Position numbers and translations under genes: made by a program. Shown piece after piece: positions 17,000 through 27,240 of a stretch of 64,000 bases of DNA. The number at the start of each line of letters is the position of its first letter. The first letter of the stretch is position 1. The notes beneath the pieces were generated by a model, which was given only the letters and a program-made list of their open reading frames with translations, was not told the DNA's origin and searched no databases. Source of the stretch: Burkholderia catarinensis (lineage in GTDB: Bacteria > Pseudomonadota > Gammaproteobacteria > Burkholderiales > Burkholderiaceae); the NCBI RefSeq assembly GCF_001883705.2, contig NZ_MDEQ02000001.1, positions 310,001 to 374,000 on the forward strand, written 5' to 3'.

Positions 17000-18165
17000 T
17001 GTCTCAATCTTCCCGGCCGATCAAATCGTTGCAGATCGGCATGCACTGGTTCCCCGAACGCGCGGGCGGCCTCGACCGGATGTACTACTCGCTCGTCGGC
17101 GCGCTGCCGGGCGCGGGCGTCGCGGTGCGCGGGCTCGTCGCGGGCTCGCCGAAGGTCGCCGACGACACGGGCGGAGCGATCCAGGGCTTCGGTCCCGCAT
17201 CGGAGCCGCTCGCGCGCCGGATGCTCGCCGCGCGGCGCGCGCTGCGCGAGGAGGTCCGCAGCGAGCGGCCGGACGTGATCTCGTCGCACTTCGCGCTGTA
17301 CACGTTCCCGGGGCTCGACGTCATGCGCGGGATTCCGCAGGTGTCGCACTTCCAGGGGCCGTGGGCCGACGAAAGCCAGGTCGAGGGCGCCGCGTCGCTC
17401 GGGCAGCGCGCGAAGCGCTATCTCGAACAGGCCGTCTATACGCGTTCGTCGCGGCTGATCGTACTGTCGCAGGCGTTCGGCCAGATCCTGACGAACCGCT
17501 ACGGGATCGATCCGTCGCGCGTGCGCGTGATTCCCGGCTGCGTCGATACCGCGCAGTTCGACACGCCGCTCACGCCGGGCGAGGCGCGGCACAAGCTGCA
17601 ACTGCCGCAGGACCGCCCGATCGTGCTGGCCGTGCGCCGGCTCGTGCGGCGCATGGGGCTGGAGGACCTGATCGACGCGATCGGTGTCGTCAAGCGCCGT
17701 CACCCGGACGTGCTGCTGCTGATCGCCGGCAAGGGCAAGATCGGCGAGGAGCTGCAGCAGCGCATCGACGCGGCGGGGCTGCAGGACAACGTGAAGCTGC
17801 TCGGTTTCGTGCCCGACCATCACCTCGCGGCGCTGTACCGCGCGGCGACGGTCAGCGTCGTGCCGACGGTCGCGCTCGAAGGCTTCGGGCTGATCACCGT
17901 CGAATCGCTCGCGTCCGGCACGCCGGTGCTGGTCACGCCGGTCGGCGGGCTGCCGGAGGCGGTCGCCGGGCTGTCCGGCGATCTCGTGCTGCCGTCGACG
18001 GGCGCGGACGCGATCGCGGAAGGGCTCGGCGCGGCACTGTCGGGCGCGATCACGCTGCCCGACGAGGCCGCGTGCAAGCGCTATGCGCGCGAACATTTCG
18101 ACAACGCGGTGATCGCGCGGCGCGTCGCCGGCGTGTACGAAGAGGCGATCCAGGCGGCGGGCTGA
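16999..18165 (+). CDS. bceK: Family 4 glycosyltransferase (BceK)
   Basis: 388 residues, the last gene of the rightward cepacian operon. It is a GT4-type retaining glycosyltransferase: MHWFPERAGGLDRMYYSLV near the N-terminus, VRVIPGCVDTAQF, VRRLVRRMGLEDLIDAI, and the donor-site EGFGLITVESLASGTPV. The ATG at 16999 overlaps the bceJ TGA by one base. A GTG just before it is an alternative. A hairpin terminator follows 70 bases after the stop. The linkage formed is not known from sequence. Confidence 0.88.
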   Translation: MSQSSRPIKSLQIGMHWFPERAGGLDRMYYSLVGALPGAGVAVRGLVAGSPKVADDTGGAIQGFGPASEPLARRMLAARRALREEVRSERPDVISSHFALYTFPGLDVMRGIPQVSHFQGPWADESQVEGAASLGQRAKRYLEQAVYTRSSRLIVLSQAFGQILTNRYGIDPSRVRVIPGCVDTAQFDTPLTPGEARHKLQLPQDRPIVLAVRRLVRRMGLEDLIDAIGVVKRRHPDVLLLIAGKGKIGEELQQRIDAAGLQDNVKLLGFVPDHHLAALYRAATVSVVPTVALEGFGLITVESLASGTPVLVTPVGGLPEAVAGLSGDLVLPSTGADAIAEGLGAALSGAITLPDEAACKRYAREHFDNAVIARRVAGVYEEAIQAAG

Positions 18166-18236
18166 ACGCTCGCGGCGCGCCACCGGCACGCCGAACCGAA
18201 GGTCGAACCGGCGCGCGTGCGCGGCCGGTTCGCGCA

Positions 18237-18266
18237 CCGGCCGCCCGTCGAGGGCGGGCCGGCTTT
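18237..18266 (+). terminator. Terminator of the bceB-K operon
   Basis: CCGGCC-GCCC pairs with GGGC-G-GGCCGG around a GTCGA loop (one bulged G), followed by CTTTCCCC. The stem is strong and the T-tract short. It lies 70 bases past bceK and before the convergent MFS gene. Confidence 0.6.
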
Positions 18267-18295
18267 CCCCATGCGACACGCGGCGCCGGCACGCA

Positions 18296-19531
18296 TCACG
18301 TGCGCCTGAGCGTCGCGGCCCATACGCCGAGCGCGGCAACGCTCACGACCGCGCCGAGCACGCAGACGCCCGTCCATCCGGCGCGCGCATACATCATCGT
18401 CGACGCAATCGCACCGAGCCCGCTGCCGGCCGAGTAGAACAGCATGTAGCAGCCGACGAGGCGCGCATGCGCATCGGGCCGCGCACCGAGAATCATGCTC
18501 TGGTTGACGACGTGGACGGCCTGCCCGCCGACGTCGAGCAGCACGATGCCGACGATCAGCAGCGCAATCGACGTATCGCCGAACGCGAGCGGCAGCCAGG
18601 AGCACGCGAGCAGCGCGAGTGCGGCGCCGGTCGTCGCTTCGCCGCGCCCGCGATCCGCGAGCCGGCCCGCGCGGGCGGCGGCCGCCGCGCCCAGTGCGCC
18701 GACGAGGCCGAACGCGCCGATCTGCGTATGCGACATCGAATGCGGCGGCGCGCTCAGCGGCAGCACGAGCGCGCTCCAGAAGATGCTGAACGCCGCGAAC
18801 ATCAGCAGCGCGATCGCGCCGCGCACGCGCAGCACGCGTTCATTGCGCAGCAGCGACACCATCGACCGCAGCAGCGCCGCGTAACCGATGCGTTCGCGCG
18901 GCCCGTTCGTGTCGGGCAACAGTCGCGACAGCACGACGAGCATCGCGATCGCGAGCGCGCCCGACACGAGATAGACGGCCCGCCAGCCGGCGATATCGGT
19001 GACGACGCCGGCCAGCGAGCGCGCGGCCAGCAGCCCGGCCACGACGCCGCCCTGCGCGGCGCCCACCACGCGCCCGCGCTCGCCGGCGCCCGCGAGCGCG
19101 GCCGAGCACGCGATCAGTCCTTGCGTCATCGCGGTGCCGAGCAGGCCGACCGCGACCATCCCCGCCAGCAGCGCGATGCGTGTCGACGACGCGGCCACGC
19201 CGATGCAGGCCGCCGTCAGCAGCAGAAGCTGCACGGTAATCAGGCGCTTGCGGTTCAGCAGGTCGCCGAGCGGCACGACGAACAGCAGCGCGAGTGCACA
19301 GCCGAGCTGCGTGGCGGTGATGACGCCGCCGACGGCCGCCTGCGACACGCCGAAATCCCGCGCGATCGAATCGAGCAGCGGCTGCGCGTAGTAGACGTTC
19401 GCGACGCTCGCCGCGCAGCAGACGGCCAGCAGCGCGACGCGCGCCGCGGACAGACGGCCTTCGCCGGCCGGATGCGTCGCGCGCGTTGGCGCGTTCGACG
19501 GGACGGTATTTGAATGACAGGAAGACTCCAT
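18296..19531 (-). CDS. MFS transporter, DHA1-like drug/metabolite exporter
   Basis: 411 residues, about 12 membrane helices. Features are VYYAQPLLDSIARDFGVS in the first loop, the MFS signature GDLLNRKRLI between helices 2 and 3, and GRLADRGRG in the second half. It is an inner-membrane proton-driven exporter of unknown substrate. The ATG at 19531 follows GAGGG; eleven upstream in-frame codons look non-coding. It is divergent from an HxlR regulator across 159 bp, the usual arrangement for a repressor and its target pump. Confidence 0.88.
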   Translation of the reverse strand: MESSCHSNTVPSNAPTRATHPAGEGRLSAARVALLAVCCAASVANVYYAQPLLDSIARDFGVSQAAVGGVITATQLGCALALLFVVPLGDLLNRKRLITVQLLLLTAACIGVAASSTRIALLAGMVAVGLLGTAMTQGLIACSAALAGAGERGRVVGAAQGGVVAGLLAARSLAGVVTDIAGWRAVYLVSGALAIAMLVVLSRLLPDTNGPRERIGYAALLRSMVSLLRNERVLRVRGAIALLMFAAFSIFWSALVLPLSAPPHSMSHTQIGAFGLVGALGAAAAARAGRLADRGRGEATTGAALALLACSWLPLAFGDTSIALLIVGIVLLDVGGQAVHVVNQSMILGARPDAHARLVGCYMLFYSAGSGLGAIASTMMYARAGWTGVCVLGAVVSVAALGVWAATLRRT

Positions 19532-19557
19532 GGGTTCCCTCGCGCAATAGTAAACTG

Positions 19558-19609
19558 GTTGCAATTTGAAACTGGTGTGAGTGTAGGAAAAGTAGTTTTA
19601 AAATGCAAC
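19558..19609. promoter_or_regulatory. Candidate operator for the HxlR/MFS divergent promoters
   Basis: GTTGCAATTT (19558-19567) and AAAATGCAAC (19600-19609) form an inverted repeat with one mismatch, 32 bases apart, in an AT-rich window between the two start codons. AAACTGG also occurs twice as a direct repeat (19552-19558, 19569-19575). This is a plausible HxlR binding region. Confidence 0.45.
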
Positions 19610-19690
19610 TTGTTGTGCGGCGGGCGACGGGCCCGCGCACGGATGGCCGGCGCTGCCGCGAGGGCGGCCGGCACGTTTGCGGAGAGGAAC

Positions 19691-20161
19691 ATGGCCAGGC
19701 AGAAAAGTCTTGCGGATTCGCCGTGCCCGGTGGCGCGGGCGACCGATATCGTCGGCGATCGCTGGGCGTTGCTGATCGTGCGCGATGCGTTCGACGGCGT
19801 GCGCCGCTTCGGCGATTTCCGCGCGAGCCTCGGCGTCGCGAGCAACATCCTGTCCGACCGGCTCAGGATGCTGGTGGACGCCGGCGTGTTCGACGTCGTG
19901 CCGGCGTCGGACGGCACCGCGTATCAGGAGTACGCGCTGACCAGAAAGGGCGAAGGGTTGTTTCCGGTCATCGTGATGCTGCGGCAGTGGGGCGAGGCGA
20001 ACCTGTTCGCGCGCGGCGAGCCGCATTCGGTGCTGGTCGACCGCCACACGGGGCGCGCGATCCGCAAGCTGGCGCTGCGGCACGACGACGGCCGGCCCGT
20101 GAAGGCCGCCGACACGGTCGTGAGGAAAGTCGGCGACGCAGCGCAGGCGCCGCAGCGGTGA
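19691..20161 (+). CDS. HxlR-family transcriptional regulator
   Basis: 156 residues. Winged-helix DNA-binding domain at ~5-95: CPVARATDIVGDRWALLIVRDA, FGDFRASLGVASNILSDRLRML, YALTRKGEGLFPVI. A conserved Cys near residue 12 (SPCPVAR) is where HxlR proteins often sense electrophiles or oxidants. The ATG follows GAGAGGAAC. It is divergent from the MFS gene and probably controls it. A basic tail (~120-156) is of unknown role. Confidence 0.88.
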   Translation: MARQKSLADSPCPVARATDIVGDRWALLIVRDAFDGVRRFGDFRASLGVASNILSDRLRMLVDAGVFDVVPASDGTAYQEYALTRKGEGLFPVIVMLRQWGEANLFARGEPHSVLVDRHTGRAIRKLALRHDDGRPVKAADTVVRKVGDAAQAPQR

Positions 20162-20191
20162 GCGTCATGCGCGGCGCATGACCGCACACGT

Positions 20192-21640
20192 TCAATCGGC
20201 AGCCGGCACCGCCTGACGCGCGGGCGATGCGCCCCGATGCGCATCGGGGCGCACCAGCGTCGCGAGCAGCGCGGCTGTGGCCAGCAGCGCGACCGACACG
20301 GCCGTTTCGATCCGCAACCCGTCCACGACCTGCCCCGCACCGCCGCCGCCGGCGAGCGCGCCGAACGCCGCGACGCCCATCGCGCCGCCGGCCTGCCGCG
20401 CGGTATTCAGCACGGCCGACGCGATGCCGGCCCGCTCGGGCGCGACCGACGCGAGCACGGCGGTCGTCATCGCCGGCACCGCAAAACCCATTCCCGACGG
20501 AATCAGCAGGAACGGCACGAGCAGGGCGGCCAGCGGCGTCGACGCGTCGACGAAATGCAGCGACCCGTAGCCGAGCGCGGCGACGAGCGCGCCCGCCAGC
20601 ATCGGCACGCGCGGCCCGTGACGCGCAACGGCCCGACCGCTCGCGAGATTCGCCAGCAGGAAGCCGCCCGTCAGCGGCAGGAACGCGAGGCCCGCCTGCA
20701 ACGCCGATTCGCCGCGTGCGCGCTGCAGGTAGAGCGCGAGCACGAACACGGTGCCGTAGTACGTGAGGTTCACGCAGATCCCGAACAGCACGGCCGCGCT
20801 GAACGTGCGATGGCGGAACAGCGACAGCGGCAGCATCGGCGTGGCCGTGCGCGATTCGACCGCGACGAACGCGAGCGCGGCGAGCGCCGCCAGCGCGAAG
20901 CCGCCGGCGACGACCGGATGCGCGAAGCCGAGCGGCCGCCATTCGATCACGGCGCCCGTCAGTGCGGTCAGCATCGCGATCGCAATGAGCTGGCCGCGCA
21001 GGTCGAGCGCGCGAACGGAACGGGACGGCGCGGGCGGCGCAGCCTTCCCGCGGCGCGCGGGCACCCACGCGAACGCGGCCGCGAGCCCCGCCGCGCACAG
21101 CGGCAGGTTCACGAGGAAGATGCCGCGCCAGCTCCACACGGCGATCAGCAAGCCGCCGACGACCGGGCCGGCCGCGATCGAGATCGAGCCGGCCGCCGTC
21201 CACCAGCCGACGGCACGTGCGCGCAGGTGCGGGTCGTGCCGGCATGCGTCGTTGAGCAGCGCGAGCGAATTGGGCAGCATCGCCGCGGCGCCGACGCCCT
21301 GCAGCGCGCGAGCCGTGACCAGCATCGCGGGCGCATTCGCGGCGCCGCATGCAAGCGACGCGAGCGCGAACAGCACGAGGCCGGCGATATACAGTCGGCG
21401 CGCGCCGAAACGGTCGCCGAGCGTGCCGCCCGACAGCATCAGTACCGCGAACGCGAGCGTGTACGCATCGACGACCCACTGCAGGCCGGCGACGGGCAGA
21501 TGCAGATCGCCGGCGAGATGCGCGAGCGCGATGTTGACGATCGTCACGTCGCGCTGCGTGACGACGAAACCGATGCTGACGGTCGCGACGACGCGTGCAA
21601 GCACGGACGGGAAGGCGGGAGAGGGCGTGGTCGTATCCAT
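20192..21640 (-). CDS. MFS transporter, DHA2 (EmrB/QacA) family
   Basis: 482 residues, about 14 membrane helices. Typical DHA2 motifs include WVVDAYTLAFAVLMLSGG, GTLGDRFGARRLY and the motif C-like AAGPVVGGLLIAVWSWRGIF. It is a likely inner-membrane multidrug exporter. The ATG at 21640 has only a weak GGGCGC before it. It lies downstream of an AraC-family gene on the same strand with a 198-bp gap, so it may be that regulator's target. The 3' end is 30 bases from the convergent HxlR gene. Confidence 0.88.
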   Translation of the reverse strand: MDTTTPSPAFPSVLARVVATVSIGFVVTQRDVTIVNIALAHLAGDLHLPVAGLQWVVDAYTLAFAVLMLSGGTLGDRFGARRLYIAGLVLFALASLACGAANAPAMLVTARALQGVGAAAMLPNSLALLNDACRHDPHLRARAVGWWTAAGSISIAAGPVVGGLLIAVWSWRGIFLVNLPLCAAGLAAAFAWVPARRGKAAPPAPSRSVRALDLRGQLIAIAMLTALTGAVIEWRPLGFAHPVVAGGFALAALAALAFVAVESRTATPMLPLSLFRHRTFSAAVLFGICVNLTYYGTVFVLALYLQRARGESALQAGLAFLPLTGGFLLANLASGRAVARHGPRVPMLAGALVAALGYGSLHFVDASTPLAALLVPFLLIPSGMGFAVPAMTTAVLASVAPERAGIASAVLNTARQAGGAMGVAAFGALAGGGGAGQVVDGLRIETAVSVALLATAALLATLVRPDAHRGASPARQAVPAAD

Positions 21641-21838
21641 GCGCCCATCGTAGGACGCGACGCGCGGGCGATGTTTCAGCGGGACGTGAAGCGTCGAGAC
21701 GGGCGCCGCGATGCAGCCGGGCTGCAAGTGCGCTGGAAGCGGGGAGGACGAACGCCGCGATCGCACACCGATGCGGATGCGGTCTGCACGAACGGTGCCG
21801 CTACATGTGTTGGCGCGTGTTCAGCGACGCCGATCCGC

Positions 21839-22612
21839 TCAATGCCGTTCGCCGCGCCAGCGTCCCGGCGCGACGCCGAAACGTTTCGTGAACGCATGCG
21901 TGAACGTGCTCTGGTCCGCGAAGCCGACCATGCCGGCGATGTCGACGAGCGGATGCCGGCCGTCGGCGAGCAGCACGATCGCTGCGTCGAGCCGCAGCCG
22001 CTGCAGGTAGCGATGCGGTGTTTCGCCGAACGCGTCGACGAACAGTTGATGGAACCGGCGCATCCCGTAGCCGCAGTGCGCGGCGAGATCGGCGATGCGC
22101 AGCGGCTCGGCGAGCCGCGCGCGCAGCCAGCGGTCGATGCGCGCAAAATCGAGGCCCGACGCGGGCGCGGCGAGGCCGGCGTCGTCGAGCAGCGCGCCGC
22201 ACAGGCGCGCGGCGGCCTGCCACTGGAAGCGGTGCGCGGCTGCGTGCCGCGCGTCGCCGGCCGGCGCATCGAGCTGCGCGGCGGCCGCGGCGACCTGTGC
22301 GACGAGCGATGTCAGGGCCGGCTCGATCGAGACGGCGCGCGCGCGATCGAACAGCCGCTGCGGCACCGCGAGCGACGCGGCGGGCAGATCGATCACGAGC
22401 TGGCGATTGTCGCCGAGGCCCGCGTAGTCGTGGCGCGCGCCGGCCGGAATCAGCCAGGCCGCGTGCCGGTCGATGCACCGGCCGATCCCGTCCACCGCCA
22501 TCACCATCGCGCCATCGACGCCGAGCACGACCTGGTGGAAGTCGTGCACGTCCGACGCTTCGCGCGTGTCGTAGCGGCGCAGCGCGATGGCGGGGGAGGC
22601 GATGCGTTCCAT
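21839..22612 (-). CDS. AraC-family transcriptional regulator
   Basis: 257 residues. The N-terminal cupin-like sensing domain (~1-90: FHQVVLGVDGAMVMAV, WLIPAGARHDYAGLG) is followed by the two helix-turn-helix units at ~160-257 (LRIADLAAHCGYGMRRFHQLF and VDIAGMVGFADQSTFTHAF, with FGVAPGRWR at the end). It lies between an FKBP gene and the DHA2 exporter, all on the minus strand, and probably activates the exporter. The effector is unknown. Confidence 0.9.
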   Translation of the reverse strand: MERIASPAIALRRYDTREASDVHDFHQVVLGVDGAMVMAVDGIGRCIDRHAAWLIPAGARHDYAGLGDNRQLVIDLPAASLAVPQRLFDRARAVSIEPALTSLVAQVAAAAAQLDAPAGDARHAAAHRFQWQAAARLCGALLDDAGLAAPASGLDFARIDRWLRARLAEPLRIADLAAHCGYGMRRFHQLFVDAFGETPHRYLQRLRLDAAIVLLADGRHPLVDIAGMVGFADQSTFTHAFTKRFGVAPGRWRGERH

Positions 22613-22638
22613 CGGAAGGAAACCGGCCGGCTGCGTCG

Positions 22639-22980
22639 TCAGATGGCGAGCAGTTCGACTTCGAACACGAGCGTCGCGTTCGGCGGAATCACGCCGCCTG
22701 CACCGCGCGGGCCGTAGCCGAGTTGCGGCGGGATCGTCAGGCGGCGCACACCGCCGACCTTCATGCCCTGCACGCCTTCGTCCCAGCCCTTGATGACCAT
22801 GCCGCCGCCGAGTACGAACGCGAACGGGTCGTTGCGGTCCTTGCTCGAATCGAATTTCTGACCATCGGTCAGCCAGCCCGTGTAGTGAACGCTGACGGTC
22901 TGGCCGGCTTGCGCTACGTCGCCGGTGCCTTCGGTCAGGTCTTCGTATTTGAGGCCCGATTCGGTCGTGGTGACAGACAT
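22639..22980 (-). CDS. FKBP-type peptidyl-prolyl cis-trans isomerase
   Basis: 113 residues, a single cytosolic FKBP domain with no signal peptide. The active-site pattern is present: [69 protein letters not shown]. It catalyses proline isomerisation in protein folding. CAGGAGAAGTC precedes the ATG. A TACAAT -10 hexamer lies about 35 bases upstream on the minus strand (23014-23019). The isolated single-domain form is common in Burkholderia. Confidence 0.93.
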   Translation of the reverse strand: MSVTTTESGLKYEDLTEGTGDVAQAGQTVSVHYTGWLTDGQKFDSSKDRNDPFAFVLGGGMVIKGWDEGVQGMKVGGVRRLTIPPQLGYGPRGAGGVIPPNATLVFEVELLAI

Positions 22981-23557
22981 GACTTCTCCTGAAAGAGGGT
23001 GGATAAAACCGCTATTGTAGGCGAGCGCGCAGCGGGTCGCCGCACGCGGCTTTCGCCCCGTCGCATGCATGCCGGGGACGGCGTCCGGGCCCGGCGCCCG
23101 CGATCGTCAGAAACGCGAATGGAACGCGCGTTTGAATTTTTCACGGCTGCGCGGCCGGGGTTGCACCACGCGAGTGCGCAGCGCGTATGAAGCGGCGCTG
23201 CCGGTGCGGCCCGCGGCATGCCCGAACAGCCGCTGCCGGATTCCGCGAAACGCCCGCCCCACGGGGCTTTCGGGCCGCCGGCGGGACGCTTGCGCCGACC
23301 CTCGCACATCGCTCGCAGTCCGCCGCACGTGTTCGAATCGAGACCCGTTCAGGCGCTGTTCGAGTGCCTTTTTTTCGACCTTTCCGACCGTGCCCTGTTT
23401 GGAAGCGCGCATCTACCGCGCGGCTTGCGCGTGCCGGCGCGGGCAGCCTATCTTTACATTTGTCGATGTCAAGATTTTGGCGGTGCGCGACGCGCCGCCC
23501 GGGCCTGCGCCGGCCGTGTCGGATGACGCGCCGGGCCGCTCCGGAACAAGGAGAACG
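22981..23557. other. 577-bp gap upstream of FKBP and metal-dependent hydrolase genes
   Basis: No convincing gene. It holds the FKBP promoter (TACAAT on the minus strand at 23014-23019) and, toward the right, an AT-richer segment near 23450-23480 that may contain the promoter of the hydrolase gene. Short open frames here have Arg/Pro/Cys-rich translations typical of non-coding GC-rich DNA. Confidence 0.5.
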
Positions 23558-24481
23558 ATGAACATGAAGTCAGCCGCTTCCGCCACCGCAGCCGGGATCG
23601 TGCCGGTGCGCCGCGACCTGCGCTTCGACCTGCCGGTCGAACGCGCGAAGGACTGGCATGGCCTCGGGTCGCACGTGACCCATTTCTTCAACGCGCTGTC
23701 GCTGCTGTTCCCGGCCGGCGAGCGTTTCTTCATGGATTCGGTGCGCAATTATCGCGACCGGATCGACGATCCCGTACTGAAGCAGCAGGTGCTCGGTTTC
23801 ATCGGTCAGGAGGCGATGCATACGCGCGAGCACGCCGAATACAACGAACTGATGCAGGCGAACCGCCTGCCCGCGCGCAAGCTCGACAAGCGCGTGTGGA
23901 CGGTGCTCGGCTACATGAAGCGCACGCTGCCGCATTCGGTGCAGCTCGCGCATACGGTCGCGGCGGAACACTACACGGCGATGCTCGCCGACTGGCTGCT
24001 GCGCGACCCGACGCGCCTCGAAGGCTCGGTCGAGGGCTACCGCCAGATGTGGATATGGCATGCGCTCGAGGAAACCGAACACAAGGCCGTGTCGTTCGAC
24101 GTATGGAACACCGCGATGAAGCCGGGGCTGCGCCGCTACCTGATCCGCATCGGCGTGTATCTGCTGACGACGCTGACGTTCTGGCCGACCGTGTTCCTGA
24201 TGCACGCGACGCTGCTGTGGCGCGATCGCGGCGCCGGCCATCACGTGCGCGGCATGCTGCGCACGATCGCGTTCCTGTACGGGCCCCGTCGCGGGTTGTT
24301 CCCGCGCATCGCCGGCGAATGGCTGAGCTTCTTCCGGCCGGGCTTCCATCCGTGGGATCACGACAATCACCACCATCTCGCGCGGATCGATGCGCTCGCC
24401 GCCGCCTACGGCGAACACGGCGGCCCGCCGGCCGGCCGCGGCCGCGCGAACGCGCCGGCGCCGCTCGCGTCGGGCCGCTGA
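23558..24481 (+). CDS. Metal-dependent hydrolase, ferritin-like fold (PF10118 type)
   Basis: 307 residues. It shows the diiron-like ligand pattern of the family: GQEAMHTREHAEYNELM, then AHTVAAEHYTAML, then WIWHALEETEHKAVSFDVW and a C-terminal DNHHHLARID. A hydrophobic segment (~195-215, YLLTTLTFWPTVFLMHATLLW) suggests membrane association. Family members are annotated as hydrolases, but the reaction is unproven. AAGGAGAACG precedes the ATG. The tail is Ala/Gly/Pro-rich and poorly conserved. Confidence 0.85.
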   Translation: MNMKSAASATAAGIVPVRRDLRFDLPVERAKDWHGLGSHVTHFFNALSLLFPAGERFFMDSVRNYRDRIDDPVLKQQVLGFIGQEAMHTREHAEYNELMQANRLPARKLDKRVWTVLGYMKRTLPHSVQLAHTVAAEHYTAMLADWLLRDPTRLEGSVEGYRQMWIWHALEETEHKAVSFDVWNTAMKPGLRRYLIRIGVYLLTTLTFWPTVFLMHATLLWRDRGAGHHVRGMLRTIAFLYGPRRGLFPRIAGEWLSFFRPGFHPWDHDNHHHLARIDALAAAYGEHGGPPAGRGRANAPAPLASGR

Positions 24482-24933
24482 CCGGCCGCCGCGCCACCGT
24501 GCGCGGGGCCGGACCGCGCATGTTGCGTGCGTGCATCAGCCGGCTTCATCTGACGATTGACCGAAGTCAATCGAAATCGGTTGCACCGGCGGTTGCGCGC
24601 CCGGCCGACCGGTTGCGCACGCATCCGCCGGCGAGCCGGTTTTGCGTGCGCCGCATCGCACGCGAACGCCGCGCGCCAGCACCGGCGCGGCTTTGCGCAC
24701 AGGGCGCCTGCTCGCTCCGGCTGCGCGTCGCACCTGCTACCGGGATAACACCCATCTAGCCGCACGGCTGCCGCGTCGATATACCGTTCATGACAACGTT
24801 CGCCCTTGTGCACTATTCGTGCGCAGGGGGATTTTATTCGGACGGAAATGCGGCCAATATGTCGGTTCGATCGTGGTCCGTCTCACGCGGCGGCGAGCCG
24901 GCGCGCGATACCAACGCCAAGCGGGGAACAACG
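24482..24933. promoter_or_regulatory. 452-bp region upstream of the sigma-54 activator gene
   Basis: No gene is convincing. The main structure is a 20-bp palindrome at 24554-24573. Further on, 24741-24880 is less GC-rich and probably contains the promoter of the regulator gene. In-frame codons upstream of 24934 back to 24790 are open but lack family similarity and a ribosome-binding site. Confidence 0.5.
24554..24573. promoter_or_regulatory. 20-bp palindromic operator candidate
   Basis: CGATTGAC-CGAA-GTCAATCG has perfect 8-bp arms. The core TTGAC-N4-GTCAA has the half-site spacing of CRP/FNR-family sites, though not the canonical sequence. It is 73 bases past the hydrolase gene and about 360 before the regulator gene. 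The regulator is unassigned. Confidence 0.45.
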
Positions 24934-26406
<1,473 letters not shown>

Positions 26407-26762
26407 GCGGCGCGCGCCGGGTTTCCCGCATGGCCGTGCGATCGGCCGGGCCCGGCACTCGCCGGGCCATCCGGAGACGGCCTGCGGCCCCCGTCGTGCC
26501 GCCGACGGCATGTAAAGCGCATGAAACATTTCGTCTCGGCACCCGGGCGAATTTTCGCGGCAAATCGGGCCGACCGGCCGGACGTCCATCGGTAAAAATT
26601 CCGTAGCCCATTGTTCAGCCTTATCCGGCAAGGCCGGGCCGCGACGCGGCCGGTGCATGCCGCGCGCCGCGTGTTTCAGTTTCGCAACCGCCCGCCTTCC
26701 GCGCCTGTTCCGGCCGCGACGCTACCCGATCAACCCCTTGTCCGGACGGCCTTGCGCGATGC

Positions 26763-26778
26763 TGGCCCGCTCCTTGCA
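26763..26778 (+). promoter_or_regulatory. Sigma-54 (-24/-12) promoter
   Basis: TGGCCCGCTCCTTGCA differs from the RpoN consensus TGGCACG-N4-TTGCA at one position and has GG and GC at the required 12-base offset. Transcription would begin near 26789 and run right into a gene-poor, hairpin-rich region. The nearest upstream gene encodes a sigma-54 activator on the same strand. Confidence 0.7.
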
Positions 26779-26788
26779 ACGGTGAGCG

Positions 26789-26990
26789 TGCGAGAGTCGA
26801 CGACGCGAGGTCCGTCCGGTCCGGCAGCGAACCCTGCCGGTACCGGCCAGGGCGCGGTACGCGGGGGTGCGGCGGCGGAACGCGGCGCAGCAGCCGCGTT
26901 CCGGCGAGCACGGAACGTCGTCGTCTGATCGTCGGGGCACCGGCATCGTCCGGCTGCCGGAACAAGCACAGACTGAAGACGGGGTAGAAA
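26789..26990 (+). ncRNA. Candidate structured leader or small RNA downstream of the sigma-54 promoter
   Basis: Three perfect stems follow one another: CCGGCAG/CTGCCGG (26821-26840, 6-nt loop), CGGAACGCGGC/GCCGCGTTCCG (26876-26903, 11 bp, 6-nt loop) and CCGGCA/TGCCGG (26940-26960). No intrinsic terminator with a T-run is visible, so the 3' end is unknown and the transcript may continue through 27240. Hairpins are common by chance at this GC content; the 11-bp stem is the most notable. The exact ends are a guess. Confidence 0.35.
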
Positions 26991-26991
26991 A

Positions 26992-27240
26992 ATGATCGAT
27001 CACTACACGCTGCGGCCGGCAGGCCGTGATCGCAGCGATTCGGGGCATCGCCGGTCGAACGTCGCTCTCGCAGCCGGCCGGCATGCATCGACAGGCCATC
27101 TCTGCGCACCCGGTGCGAGGCGGATCCGGCTGGTTGCCGGTCATCCGCGCCGGGTCGGCACTTTCCTGCACGCCAACCCGATCCGCAAGGGCATGTGCGC
27201 ACGGGCGCCGATACCCCGGCGCCCGATCTTCGCGTATTGA
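26992..27240 (+). CDS. Doubtful small ORF downstream of the sigma-54 promoter
   Basis: 82 codons from an ATG preceded by GGGGTAGAAAA, about 200 nt after the predicted start of the sigma-54 transcript. The translation (MIDHYTLRPAGRDRSD...) is Arg/His/Ala-rich, has no signal peptide or recognisable domain, and its third-position GC (roughly three quarters) is lower than in neighbouring genes. It could be a real small protein, a leader peptide or chance. Confidence 0.2.
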   Translation: MIDHYTLRPAGRDRSDSGHRRSNVALAAGRHASTGHLCAPGARRIRLVAGHPRRVGTFLHANPIRKGMCARAPIPRRPIFAY

